DNA of 64,000 nt, taken from the NCBI GenBank assembly GCA_002370555.1, contig AP014718.1, forward strand, positions 124,001-188,000, written 5' to 3'. This stretch comes from Arthrobacter sp. Hiyo4 (lineage in GTDB: Bacteria; Actinomycetota; Actinomycetes; Actinomycetales; Micrococcaceae). Positions 19,139 to 28,351 of this stretch are shown piece by piece (the stretch's first letter is position 1; every line of letters begins with the position of its first letter). The notes under the pieces are model-generated. The model made no database searches, was not told where the DNA came from, and saw only the letters and a list, made by a program, of their open reading frames with translations. Made by a program: the position numbers and the translations under genes.

Positions 19139-20054
19139 TTAGGGAAGGTCGCGGTCGAACGGGTAGCGGCTGTCGGATTCGAAGGGGAAACGCTCCCTAA
19201 AGTCCGACGCGACCGTTTCGAACGTTTCGAACGAGACGCCGTCATGGCCGGAGATGTACTCGAGGAGGCGTTCGAGCATCAGCAGGACCTGCGGCCGGCC
19301 GGATACGTCAGGGTGGATGGTGATCGGGAAGATCGCGTAGTCGTCGTGCTCGCGGTACACCCAGTCGAACTGGTCCTGCCACATCTGCTCGATGTCCCGG
19401 GGATTGACGAAGCCGTGGCTGTTCGGGCTCGCCTTGATGAACATCATCGGGGGAGGTCATCGATGTACCAGTTGAAGTTGATCTCGACGAGGTCAATTTC
19501 GTTTCCTCGAACCAGCGGCTTCATCCAGTGGGCCGCGGGCTTGGACAGGTCGATGTTCGTCCAGGTGTCTCCCGTGCGTGCGTAGAACGGCTGGAAGTCG
19601 TGGAACGCCTGGCTGTGGTCGTATTTGAACCCGTTCTTGAGGAGGAGATCCGTGGTCACGGGCGACAGTTCGCACCAGGGGGCGATGTATCCGCGGGGCC
19701 GTTCTCCCGAAAACTTCTCGATCAGCTCGATGGATTTGTTCAGGACGTCTTCTTCCTGTTCCGGCGTCATGGCAATCGGGTTTTCGTGCGTGTAGCCGTG
19801 GGCGCCGAGTTCGTGGCCGGCCTCGACGATCTGCTCGATCCGGTGAGGAAACGTCTCGATTGAGTGGCCGGGGAGAAGAACGTTGTCTGGATGCCGAATT
19901 TCTTGAAGAGCTTCAGCAGCCGCGGAACGCCTACTTCGCCGGCGAACATGCCCCTTTGAATATCTGCAGGGGAGTCCGCCCCTCCGTAAGAGCCGATCCA
20001 GCCGGCCACTGCGTCGATGTCGACGCCGATGCAGACCTTAATGTCTTTTGCCAT
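19139..20054 (-). CDS. CE4 deacetylase-fold hydrolase (PuuE/HpPgdA/imidase-like), frame-broken
   Basis: About 305 residues after joining two breaks (near 19855 and 19445), each fitting one lost base. The order is [19 protein letters not shown] (CE4 motif 1, catalytic Asp), [33 protein letters not shown], then across the first break the metal-binding HGYTHENP, later [11 protein letters not shown] and HDFQPFYAR, and the end [10 protein letters not shown]. This branch includes the allantoinase PuuE, a Helicobacter peptidoglycan deacetylase and the Pseudomonas putida cyclic imide hydrolase; there is no secretion signal, so a cytosolic ring-opening role fits better than peptidoglycan. First gene of its operon, divergent from lacI. 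Confidence 0.75.
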
Positions 20055-20399
20055 GGGTTTCTCCTTTGGTGAGTGATCTCGGGAAGAGCGGCGATGCCGC
20101 TTTGACGAAGCCGTGAGTGGATGCCGTCAGGCGAGAGAGAGATGGATTTGCGCATCCGATTGCACTGAGCGTAGATGTGAGAAGCCTCACGCGTCAAGGG
20201 TCTAATATAAAATATTTTTACATGTATTCGCCTGTTCACAACCCGATACCAGTGGCGTAACGTGGTTCGTGGATGAAATGATGTAGCCGCACCTGCGAAA
20301 TCCTTTGCATGCCATGAGCGGTGCTGGTGTTCGGGGTCCTGGAGCCGCTCGCTTCTCCCACCGTTCCCTAACTCACACCTGCGTAGCTGAGGGAGTAAT
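20055..20399. promoter_or_regulatory. Divergent regulatory region between CE4 operon and lacI
   Basis: 345 bases without a gene. An A/T-rich block at about 20202-20228 (TCTAATATAAAATATTTTT) stands out in GC-rich DNA and is the best place for the divergent promoters and a LacI operator. The lacI ATG at 20400 is preceded by GAGGGAG; the CE4 ATG at 20054 by AGGAG. Confidence 0.45.
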
Positions 20400-21403
20400 A
20401 TGCCACGAGTTTCAAGAGCCGTCACCCTGACGGAGGTGGCCAAGCGGGCTGGCGTCCACGTCTCGACTGTGTCGCGTGCCCTGTCCTCCGACCCAAGAAT
20501 CGGGGCAGAGACCGTGGACCGGATACGGCTCCTGGCTAACGAGATGGGCTATGAACCCGACCCGGCGGCAGCGGCGTTGCGTACGGGGCGAAGCGGTGTG
20601 CTCGGTGTGCTGGTTCCCCGGGTATCGGACTATGTTCTGGCCACGATCTACGAAGGAATCGATTCCTTCGCTACTGAACGCGGTTACAACACTTTTGTGT
20701 CCAACAGCAACGATGACCCGCTGCGGCGGAGGGAAAAGCTCAACGATCTTCTGTTGCGGCGCGTGGAGGGCGTGGTCCTGGGCGATGCACGCCTGGACGG
20801 CGACGAGCTGGTTGGGATTCTGAGCACGCGTGGAGTCCCTACGTCCTCGTGAACAGACGGCTGCGGGGCCATCCGTCAGTAACGACGGACGACATTTTGG
20901 GGGGTCGGCTGGCGGCATCCCATCTGTTGGAGCTAGGACATGAAAACGTGGGAATCATTGCAGGGCCGAGCTATGCGAGTACGTGCGCCGAACGCACACA
21001 CGGCTTCGTATCGCAATTCCGCTCCGCGGGCATGAGCTTTGATGACGGCAGGATCATCAATTCCGGGACGGACGCTGTGGGCGGCTATGAGGCCGGCTCG
21101 GCTCTCTTGGCCGGCAACCCGGACCTGACGGCGATATTCGCCATCAATGATTTCGCGGCCATCGGGGCGATGGGGGCGATCCGTGAGTTCGGCAAGGTCC
21201 CTGGCCGCGACGTTGCTGTAGTGGGCTACAACGATGTCCCGCTGTCCTCCTACCTTCCGGTTCCCCTGACCTCAGTCAGCTCACCCATGTTTCAGATGGG
21301 CCAGGAAGCGATGACACTGCTCTTCGACCTGATGGCGGGACGGGAAACGGAATCCAAACTCCTCGCACCGCACCTGGTGGCACGGGCCTCCACCGTGCCC
21401 TAA
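20400..21403 (+). CDS. LacI-family transcriptional regulator (frame-broken)
   Basis: About 334 residues once a single break near 20843 is joined (RGVP then YVLVNRRLRG). N-terminal helix-turn-helix: TLTEVAKRAGVHVSTVSRAL, hinge DRIRLLANEMGYEPDPAAAAL, then a periplasmic-binding-protein fold with HLLELGHENVGIIAGPS, FAINDFAAIGAMGAI and VVGYNDVPLSSYLPVPLTSV. Divergent from the CE4-asparaginase-MFS-OYE set and immediately before prpD-like, so it is probably the local repressor, with a pathway metabolite as inducer. Confidence 0.82.
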
Positions 21404-21476
21404 GGTGCGGACAACTGTTCAGCGCCATTGGCGGATAACTAGGTTCTCCTCCGGCACTTCCGAGAAAGGGATATTC

Positions 21477-22847
21477 ATGACTCATAAGACACTCGCGCAG
21501 ACACTGGCCGAACACGTGACTGACCCTCACGATGTGACGCCTGAGCTCCGCGACTGGATGCAGCTGCTCCTGTTCGACTTCCTGGGCGTCAGTCTCGGCG
21601 GGGCAGACCTTGACTCAGCTGGCGCCTCGCGCGCCGCGGTTACCGTGTCCAACCAACGATCGCCGCAGCACAGCGCTGCCCTCCTCGGCACCCAGAGCTG
21701 GGCCACACCCGAGGACGCGGCCTTGGTCAATGGGATCATGGCCCACGGGCTCGAGCTCGATGACACCTTCGAAGAGGCGTCGCTGCACCCTGCGGTGGTA
21801 GTTTTTCCGGCCCTTTTGGCGGTGGCCGACGAACATGAACTGCCGGCGGAGGATCTCATTGCGGCCGCCATTGTCGGCTATGACGTGATGTGTTCCGTTG
21901 GCGTGTTGCTCGGTGCGCGCGAAAGCTACGGCAGAGGGTTCCATCCGACTGGAGTCGCGGGTGTTCTCGGCTCGGCCGCGGCCGTGGCTCGAATGCTCGG
22001 CCTGGGCGTGGAGGAGACGAGGCACGCGCTGGGCCTGGCGGCGAACATGGCCTCAGGAAGCCTGGAGTTTCTCTCCGACGGATCCTGGACAAAGCGACTC
22101 AATGCCGGTCAGGCCGCGTCCACAGGAATCCGGGCCGCTCGATTGGCCGCCGCCGGTTTCACGGGACCTGAGCGGTCATTGGAGGGCCGCGATGGCTTCC
22201 TGGTCCAGTACGGCCAAGGCACGCAGGCTGGACGCGAACTCTCGCTCACCTTCGGTCAAAGCGCATTGCAAACGAGCATCAAGTTTTACCCCTGTTGCCG
22301 GTACATGCATGGAAACATCGACCTGTTGCGTGGCATCCACAGCGACTTTCCTGACCTGACGGTCCAGGAGATCGAGTCCATCGATGTGGGCGTGATCAAG
22401 GCAGGCGCGGCGCTTGTCTCGGAACCTGCTGAACGGAAGCTTGAGGTCAGCTCAACGGTCGATGCCCAGTTCAACATGCCGTTCGGAGCCGCCCTGGCAT
22501 TGAGCACTGGCAACGCCACCGTGGAGCAATTCGGCCACGCACCGCACATTGCCGCCGAGCTGCGTCCATGGATGGAAAAGGTCCGCTGCTACACCAGCGA
22601 AGCCCTCGAGGCCGCCTTCCCGGCCTCCTGGCAGGCCGAAGTCCACGTCCGCCTCAAGGGCGGGGACGTTATCTCCCGGTCCGAGGCTGCCTTCCGGGGC
22701 TCCGCAGGAGACCGACCCGGCTGGCAGGACATCGAAGAAAAAATCGCCGGACTGCTGGGAGTCGAACGCGCTGCCCAGCTCGCCGCAGCCGCACGGTCCA
22801 TGGACCTCCAGGCAGCGCGACACCCGGAGGTCACGACCGTCAGTTAG
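21477..22847 (+). CDS. MmgE/PrpD family protein
   Basis: 456 residues, intact, starting ATG 21477 after GAGAAAGGG. Family signatures include DFLGVSLGG, NGIMAHGLELDDTFEEASLHP, GYDVMCSVG, GRGFHPTGVAGVLGSAAAVARMLGL, MASGSLEFLSDGSWTKRLNAGQAA and FYPCCRYMH. The family covers 2-methylcitrate dehydratase, cis-aconitate decarboxylase and iminodisuccinate epimerase, so the reaction here is likely on a C4-C7 di/tricarboxylate but cannot be fixed from sequence. It follows lacI on the same strand and its 3-prime end overlaps the convergent cobW-like gene by 8 bases. Confidence 0.85.
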   Translation: MTHKTLAQTLAEHVTDPHDVTPELRDWMQLLLFDFLGVSLGGADLDSAGASRAAVTVSNQRSPQHSAALLGTQSWATPEDAALVNGIMAHGLELDDTFEEASLHPAVVVFPALLAVADEHELPAEDLIAAAIVGYDVMCSVGVLLGARESYGRGFHPTGVAGVLGSAAAVARMLGLGVEETRHALGLAANMASGSLEFLSDGSWTKRLNAGQAASTGIRAARLAAAGFTGPERSLEGRDGFLVQYGQGTQAGRELSLTFGQSALQTSIKFYPCCRYMHGNIDLLRGIHSDFPDLTVQEIESIDVGVIKAGAALVSEPAERKLEVSSTVDAQFNMPFGAALALSTGNATVEQFGHAPHIAAELRPWMEKVRCYTSEALEAAFPASWQAEVHVRLKGGDVISRSEAAFRGSAGDRPGWQDIEEKIAGLLGVERAAQLAAAARSMDLQAARHPEVTTVS

Positions 22848-23865
22848 CGCCCGCCTGTGGAGCCCGGTCCTGGAACGCGCTGGGAACGAAGGTGTGTAGG
22901 GACCGGGCCAGCAGATCCTGATCCAACCCCTGGGTGATGAAAACCATGGACGTCGGGTCTGAATCCGCGGGCCGCTCGGATGGGGGCACGGGCCGGGGCT
23001 GGGCGATGACCCGGCCCACGGACTGAAGCACGATCGGCCCGTTAGGCGTGTGGATAATCCCTTTGCTCCTGAGCACATGCTCTGGGTGGGTGCGGGTGAC
23101 CGCATCGAGCCACAGCGCATACTCGGCCCAGCACACCTGGGCGGACAACTGGACCGTCCACGCCTCAGGGTTGAAATTTTCCCGTTCCCACTGCCGTTCG
23201 CCCTCCACCGGGAGCGCTTCCAGGGCCAGGGCGACCTGGCCGGGCGTGAGGGGTGATTCGCGGCCATCAACGGCGCCGCTGAGGCCCGCGGTGGGGTTGA
23301 GCCGTGTGACGAGGGCCGCGAGGGAAGAAAAGGTGTCCTCCGCGGCGAGATCCAGCTTGGAGAATACAACGCGGTCCGCGCAGCTGACCTGGGCCCGGGC
23401 CAACTCCTGGTGGCGCAATTGGCTTCTGCCATTGGCGCCGTCCACAACGACGACCAGTTCCTTGAGCACCAGATTCGCCTGAAGCACCGGGTGCTCCGTA
23501 ATGACCTCGACAATGGAGCGGGGATCCGCCACCCCGGACGTCTCGATATAAATGTGGCTGAGACCGGCGCCGTCGGGCTGCCCGGTTCTGTGCGCTGACC
23601 CCACGAGCGAGATGAGGCAGGAGACGAGTTCCTCTTTCCTGTCACAACACACGCAGCCGCCGGCCACCAGTCTGGCGCTCATTCCGCCAGCCTCGCCGGA
23701 GGCCGAATCAAGAAGCCAGTTATCGATTCCAACGGAGGCATAGTCATTGACGACTACAGCCACGGACCCCGCGGCGTGCACGGAGGCGCCGCCCTCCAGA
23801 ATTCTGGAAAGCCACGTCGTTTTGCCTGCGCCGAGGAAACCGCCGACGACCGTCACATCAATCAT
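22840..23865 (-). CDS. CobW/COG0523 GTP-dependent metal chaperone-like protein
   Basis: 341 residues. Walker A GGFLGAGKTT at residues 8-17, the CxCC metal-binding motif in GGCVCC near 69-74, ETSGVADPRSIVE (switch/Walker B region), FSKLD as the guanine-specificity motif, and a C-terminal CobW_C domain with SKGIIHTPNGP and FITQGLDQDLL. These GTPases load zinc, cobalt or iron into client enzymes. It overlaps the end of the preceding 107-residue protein by 8 bases, so they are translated together. A client among the neighbouring hydrolases is possible but unproven. Confidence 0.85.
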   Translation of the reverse strand: MIDVTVVGGFLGAGKTTWLSRILEGGASVHAAGSVAVVVNDYASVGIDNWLLDSASGEAGGMSARLVAGGCVCCDRKEELVSCLISLVGSAHRTGQPDGAGLSHIYIETSGVADPRSIVEVITEHPVLQANLVLKELVVVVDGANGRSQLRHQELARAQVSCADRVVFSKLDLAAEDTFSSLAALVTRLNPTAGLSGAVDGRESPLTPGQVALALEALPVEGERQWERENFNPEAWTVQLSAQVCWAEYALWLDAVTRTHPEHVLRSKGIIHTPNGPIVLQSVGRVIAQPRPVPPSERPADSDPTSMVFITQGLDQDLLARSLHTFVPSAFQDRAPQAGAN

Positions 23866-24181
23866 CGGCCGGGCTCACAGAAGGCCGCCCGGTGAAGCGC
23901 GGAGCCAGCGGATCCAAGTGAATGCCGGAGAGCTTGCCGGCAGCAGTCCAGACGTCCGACAAAGTGTGCACCGGCTCGGTGGCCCCGCCCGTGTTCCGCA
24001 TCGACAGGCTTGAGGCACCCTGGTAGAAAGTGACACTGAGCCCGGACCCGGTCAGGACGGCATTCGCGGCCCGGGCCAGCCGCGTTCTGGCCTGTATCCG
24101 GCCGCCAGGGGAATCCGGCACGCCTGCGCTGTACCAGTCAATATTCGAGGGCGGGGTCCCGCAGCCTGAACACATGCTCAT
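23858..24181 (-). CDS. Small CxxC protein of unknown function upstream of cobW-like gene
   Basis: 107 residues starting MSMCSGCGTPPSNIDWYSAG, with GAAAGGA just ahead of the ATG. The N-terminal CSGCG is a possible metal ligand. The middle, TRLARAANAVLTGSGLSVTFY and SMRNTGGATEPVHTLSDVW, looks like a compact folded domain. I do not recognise the family. Its stop overlaps the start of the metal chaperone, which argues that both work on the same metal or client. Confidence 0.6.
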   Translation of the reverse strand: MSMCSGCGTPPSNIDWYSAGVPDSPGGRIQARTRLARAANAVLTGSGLSVTFYQGASSLSMRNTGGATEPVHTLSDVWTAAGKLSGIHLDPLAPRFTGRPSVSPADD

Positions 24182-24239
24182 GTCCTTTCGTCGGCGTCTG
24201 CCTTCAGCGCGCCCCGGTTGCGGCAGGGTAGACGAAGAC

Positions 24240-24274
24240 CCTGTCGGGCATCCCCGTAGGGAGTGCCCGACAGG
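24240..24274 (-). terminator. Terminator hairpin after the acyl-CoA dehydrogenase
   Basis: Perfect 11-bp stem: CCTGTCGGGCA (24240-24250) and TGCCCGACAGG (24264-24274), 13-nt loop, 7 bases beyond the stop of the dehydrogenase gene. Confidence 0.7.
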
Positions 24275-24280
24275 CAGAGT

Positions 24281-25444
24281 TCAGTATGACCGGGGCAGTC
24301 CAAGGACCTTTGTGGCGATGAAACTCTTGATCAGGTTGTTGTTAACCGGGGCCACCTGGAACATGCGGGTCTCCCGGAATTTACGCTCAACATCATATTC
24401 ATCGACAAAACCGTACCCTCCGTGGGTGTCCAGGCAGGCGTTGGCGGCTGCCCAACTTGCCTCGGAGGCCAGATGCTTGGCCATGTTGGCTTCAGCGCCG
24501 CAGGGCTCATGGGCATCGAAGAGCCGGGCCGCCTCGTACCGCATCATGTCTGCGGCGCGTACCTTCATGTAGGCATCGGTGATGGGAAACTGTACGCCCT
24601 GGTTGGCGCCGATCTTCCGGCCGAACACTTCACGGCTGTTGGCGTAGTCCGTGGCCCGCTGCGTGAACCAGTACCCGTCACCGATGGCTTCGGACGCGAG
24701 CAGAATGCGCTCGGCGTTCCAGCCGTCAATGACGTAGCGGAAACCTTGACCCACCTCGCCGATGACGGCCGCGGCCGGAACCCGCATTCCCTGGTAGTGC
24801 ACCTGGTTAGTGGCGTAGTTGAACATGGTGCGGACCTTGATCACCTTGAGCGTCTCGGGCTGTTCCGCGCGGACCTGGCGCAGGTCCACCAGGAACAAGG
24901 TGAGGCCCTCCGTCTTATTTGCGCTTTTCTCAGCGGTACGGGCCAACACGAAGGCCAGGTCGGACTCCTCGATCCGGCTGGTCCAGCTCTTGTGGCCGGT
25001 GATGACGAAGTCGTCGCCGTCGCGCACGGCTGCGGTCTCGATACTGGTGGTATCCGACCCGGCTCTGTCTTCGGTGATCGAGAAGGCCTGCAACCGCAGT
25101 TTGCCGGCCGCGATCTGTGGCAGGTAGGCCTGTTTCTGGGTTTCGTTGCCGTGGCGAAGCAGGGAACCCATGGTGTACATCTGCGCATGGCAGGCAGCCG
25201 AGTGGCCGCCGGACTTGTTGATTTCCTCCATGATGACGCTGGCCTCGGTCAGGCCGAGACCGAGACCGCCGAACTCGGTGGGGATGAGAGCGCCGAGTAG
25301 ACCGGATTCCGTGAGGGTGTCAACGAACTCCTGCGGGTACCGGCGGTTCCGGTCTGTCTCGCGCCAGTATTCGTCCGGAAAGGCGGCGCACAGACGGCGC
25401 GTCTGCTCGCGGAGTGCTGCAAGGCGTGGGTCGTGAGTGGGCAT
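24281..25444 (-). CDS. Acyl-CoA dehydrogenase
   Basis: 387 residues, intact. FAD/substrate motifs: LQAFSITEDRAGSDTT (flavin-binding loop), GHKSWTSRIEESDLAFV, and THGGYGFVDEYDVERKFRETR near the C-terminus. Glu at ~245 in WNAERILLASE occupies the helix-G position that carries the base in isovaleryl-CoA dehydrogenase. The usual C-terminal EGT glutamate is replaced by VAPVNNN, so a branched short acyl-CoA such as methylsuccinyl-CoA is plausible (inference). Divergent from maoC across a 180-base operator region, hence likely co-regulated with maoC-citE-caiB. Confidence 0.85.
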   Translation of the reverse strand: MPTHDPRLAALREQTRRLCAAFPDEYWRETDRNRRYPQEFVDTLTESGLLGALIPTEFGGLGLGLTEASVIMEEINKSGGHSAACHAQMYTMGSLLRHGNETQKQAYLPQIAAGKLRLQAFSITEDRAGSDTTSIETAAVRDGDDFVITGHKSWTSRIEESDLAFVLARTAEKSANKTEGLTLFLVDLRQVRAEQPETLKVIKVRTMFNYATNQVHYQGMRVPAAAVIGEVGQGFRYVIDGWNAERILLASEAIGDGYWFTQRATDYANSREVFGRKIGANQGVQFPITDAYMKVRAADMMRYEAARLFDAHEPCGAEANMAKHLASEASWAAANACLDTHGGYGFVDEYDVERKFRETRMFQVAPVNNNLIKSFIATKVLGLPRSY

Positions 25445-25489
25445 CTTTACTCCTGAGTCGGGTCAGCTTCGCTAACGACGATTTCCCTC

Positions 25490-25621
25490 AGAATACATAA
25501 TATATTCTTAGTTTTCAAGCGTTTGGCGAAGCTTGCTGGCCATTGACAGCCAAGTCTAAGAAATCTATCCTGCTGTAAATATACAATATATTTAGCGCAG
25601 TCGTGCTGCTAGATAAAGGAG
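25490..25621. promoter_or_regulatory. Divergent operator region with two A/T-rich palindromes and maoC RBS
   Basis: Between the divergent acyl-CoA dehydrogenase and maoC genes lie two inverted repeats. One has arms AGAATA (25490-25495) and TATTCT (25503-25508). The other has perfect 8-bp arms TAAATATA (25576-25583) and TATATTTA (25587-25594) around CAA. Both contain AATATATT-like cores that recur at 28326-28333 before the GntR gene, so they are good candidates for GntR operators. AAAGGAG at 25615-25621 sets the maoC start. Confidence 0.6.
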
Positions 25622-25626
25622 TCCTA

Positions 25627-26226
25627 ATGTCCACGGAGAAACCGATCACAGACCATGCAGTTCAAGGGGAAGGGTCCCCCGGGGCCGGGCCGGCTACGCG
25701 CGTGGTCCCGGGTTGGACGGGCAGACTGTTCGAGGACTTTTCGGTGGGGGACATCTATTACCACCCGTTCGGAAAGACCGTCACCCAGGCCGACAACCAG
25801 ACCTTCACGCTGATGACACAGAACGTGGCCAAGACCCACGTGGACAGCAACTTTGCCAAGGGCACCGAATTCGGTCTGCCGCTGGTCAATTCGACCTTCA
25901 CACTGGCGCTGGTCACCGGCCAGTCCACCATCGACCTGTCCATGAACGTCTTCGCGAACATGGGCTGGGACGAGGTCCGGATGCCCAACCCCGTCTATGA
26001 AAGCGACACGATCTATTCGCGTTCAAAGGTTCTCGCCGTGCGCGAATCGAAGTCCCGCCCCAGCCTGGGACTGGTGACAGTCGCTACCGAAGGTTTCAAC
26101 CAGAACGGCAGGATCGTGATCAGCTATCGCCGCACTTTCATGGTGTACCGCCACGGCCACCTGCCCGGCGTCGAATCCGCCCGCCCGGACGAGTCCAGCC
26201 TGCCTTCCGCGGAGTCGTTCCAGTGA
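25627..26226 (+). CDS. MaoC-like enoyl-CoA hydratase
   Basis: 199 residues, intact; start ATG 25627 six bases after AAAGGAG. A single hot-dog fold: RLFEDFSVGDIYYHPFGKTVTQADNQTF, with the family's catalytic Asp/His replaced by the variant TQADNQTFTLMTQN and KTHVDSNFA (His). This resembles mesaconyl-CoA/methylmalyl-CoA hydratase-type members rather than the R-specific hydratases of PHA metabolism. It overlaps citE by four bases (GTGA type), so it belongs to one transcript with the lyase and CoA-transferase. Confidence 0.8.
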   Translation: MSTEKPITDHAVQGEGSPGAGPATRVVPGWTGRLFEDFSVGDIYYHPFGKTVTQADNQTFTLMTQNVAKTHVDSNFAKGTEFGLPLVNSTFTLALVTGQSTIDLSMNVFANMGWDEVRMPNPVYESDTIYSRSKVLAVRESKSRPSLGLVTVATEGFNQNGRIVISYRRTFMVYRHGHLPGVESARPDESSLPSAESFQ

Positions 26227-27103
26227 GCGGGCCTGTAGGCCTGGCCGAACTCAACGGTGCAGTGACAACGGCATCGGCAGTGACGGCATTGTTTGTCCCC
26301 GGTGACCGGCCGGAACGGTTCTCCAAAGCGGCAGCATCCGGTGCGGACGTCGTCATTATCGATCTGGAAGATGCCGTAGCCGAAGACTCGAAGTCAGAAG
26401 CGCTGGCCGCGGCCGTGGCCGCCCTGACCCCGAACGGGAGCACGGCACCGCCGCGGTCCGCGCGCTGGTCCGGACGAATCCGGCCGGGTCCGCCACGCAC
26501 GACGAAGAGATCCACACTCTGCTCAGCCTCGCCACCCTGACCGGCCATGGCCTGCTGGGCGTTGTGGTTCCGAAAGCCGAAGACGTGGCCCTACTGCATG
26601 CACTGGCCCGGACGTTGCCCAACGATCTGGCCTTCGTTCCGCTCATAGAATCAGCGCTCGGCGTGGTCCACGCCCTCGAAATTGCCTCCATTGACGCAGT
26701 GACCCGTCTTGCGTTCGGGGCGATTGACTTCGCGTTGGACATCGATGCCGATGGCGGCGACCGTTTTCTGGACCATGCCCGGGCGCAGCTCGTCTTGGTG
26801 TCCCGGGCGGCTGAAATAGCGGCGCCCCTGGATTCACCTTCCGTGGAGATAAAGGACGTCGCAATGATCGCGGCGTCCGCACGGACTGCGCGCAACTTCG
26901 GCTTCGGCGGAAAGCTGTGCATCCATCCGGTCCAGCTGGCGCCGGTCGTCGAGGCATTCACGCCGACAGAAGCCGAGATCAGCTGGGCGCAATCCGTGGT
27001 CGGCGCCGAGGGCGCCGCTGCGCAGATCGCAGGACAAATGGTCGACAGGCCCGTCATCGAACGGGCGAAAAAAATTCTTACACGAGCAGGTCTGGAGCTG
27101 TAA
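26223..27103 (+). CDS. HpcH/CitE-type acyl-CoA lyase (frame-broken)
   Basis: About 293 residues when a break near 26440 is joined. TALFVPGDRPERFSKAAASGAD and VVIIDLEDAVAEDSK give the TIM-barrel start and the metal-binding region. The second part has GVVVPKAEDVALL, AFVPLIESALGVVHA, RLAFGAIDFALDI and GKLCIHPVQLAPV. The family cleaves malyl-, methylmalyl- or citramalyl-CoA. Together with MaoC and CaiB it would split a hydrated C5-CoA to acetyl-CoA plus pyruvate or propionyl-CoA plus glyoxylate (inference). Its stop shares a base with the caiB ATG (TAATG). Confidence 0.8.
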
Positions 27104-28250
27104 TGGGACGTTTACCCCTCGCTGGAATCACGGTTATTTCACTCGAGCAGGCTGTGGCCGCGCCCTTCGCCACACGCCAACTCGCGGACCTGGGCGCACG
27201 CGTCATCAAGATCGAACGGGACACCGGCGACTTCGCGCGCGGCTATGACACGAAGGTGCACGGCATGGCCAGCTATTTTGTCTGGCTAAACCGCAGCAAG
27301 GAAAGCCTCGTCCTGGATCTGAAATCTGAAGAAGGCGTGGCAGTCCTGAAAAAACTGCTCGCCACCGCGGACGTGTTCGTCCAGAACCTGGCCCCGGGAG
27401 CGGTCGAGCGGATGGGCCTGGGCGCAGACGAGGCGCTGCAGCTGAACCCCGGCTCATTCACACATCCATCTCAGGCTACGGCCGCGGCGGCCCCTATGAG
27501 CAGAAAAAGGCATACGACCTGTTGGTCCAATGCGAAGCGGGCCTGCTCAGTGTGACCGGAACCGAAGAATCTCCGGCCAAGGTAGGAGTATCCATCGCGG
27601 ACATCTGCGCCGGCATGTACGCCTATTCCGGCATTTTGACCTCTCTATTGCAGCGGACAAGTACCGGCAAAGGAGACGTACTGGAAGTATCCATGCTGGA
27701 GGCACTGGGGGAGTGGATGGGGCAACCCTATTTCTACGCCGAATACGGCGGTGCCCAACAGCCTCGAAGCGGCGCGGAGCATGCGACGATCGCACCTTAC
27801 GGCCCGTTCCCGGCAGCAGACGGGACCGTCTTCTTCGGAATCCAAAACGAGCGCGAGTGGGCCGTTTTCTGCTCTGACGTACTTCGCGAGCCCGAGCTTG
27901 CCAAGGACACCCGTTTTGCCGGCAATGCGCTGAGGGTTGAGAACCGTCCTGCGCTGCATCAGGCGATAAATAACGCGCTGAGTTCCTTGCCGGCCTCCGA
28001 AATACTGGTCCGGCTCGACGCGGCGAGCATTGCCAACGCCCAACTGCGCGACATGCACGAATTTGCGGCCCACCCGCAGCTCTCCAGCCGCAACAGATGG
28101 CGAGACGTCGACTCGCCCGTCGGACCGCTGCGCACCCTCATTCCGCCCGTGACCTCTCGAGAAGCCACGATCCGCATGGATCCTGTACCCGAGCTCGGGC
28201 AGCACACCGCCGGCATCCTGGCTGAACTAGGCCTGACACACCCCGTCTGA
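27103..28250 (+). CDS. CaiB/BaiF class III CoA-transferase (frame-broken)
   Basis: About 382 residues with one break near 27455. It starts GRLPLAGITVISLEQAVAAPFATRQLADLGA. Further marks are VWLNRSKESLVLDLK and RMGLGADEALQLNPG, then in the second frame SGYGRGGPYEQKKAYDLLVQ and SIADICAGMYAYSGI, whose Asp matches the catalytic aspartate of formyl-CoA transferase. It moves CoA between acyl-CoA and a free acid, so it would activate the dicarboxylate entering this route. The third gene of maoC-citE-caiB, followed by GntR. Confidence 0.82.
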
Positions 28251-28325
28251 TCAAAGGGCGGACACAGTCCACCAAGCCACAGCCGCCTCCCCCTCGAGCA
28301 CATGCCGTATCTTGAGAGAAAGCAA

Positions 28326-28333
28326 AATATATT
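28326..28333. promoter_or_regulatory. AATATATT palindrome before gntR
   Basis: An isolated A/T-rich palindrome, 18 bases before the GntR start, shares its core with the two sites in the acyl-CoA dehydrogenase/maoC intergenic region. Likely an autoregulatory operator. Confidence 0.45.
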
Positions 28334-28351
28334 AGGAAGAGACCGCCAACC

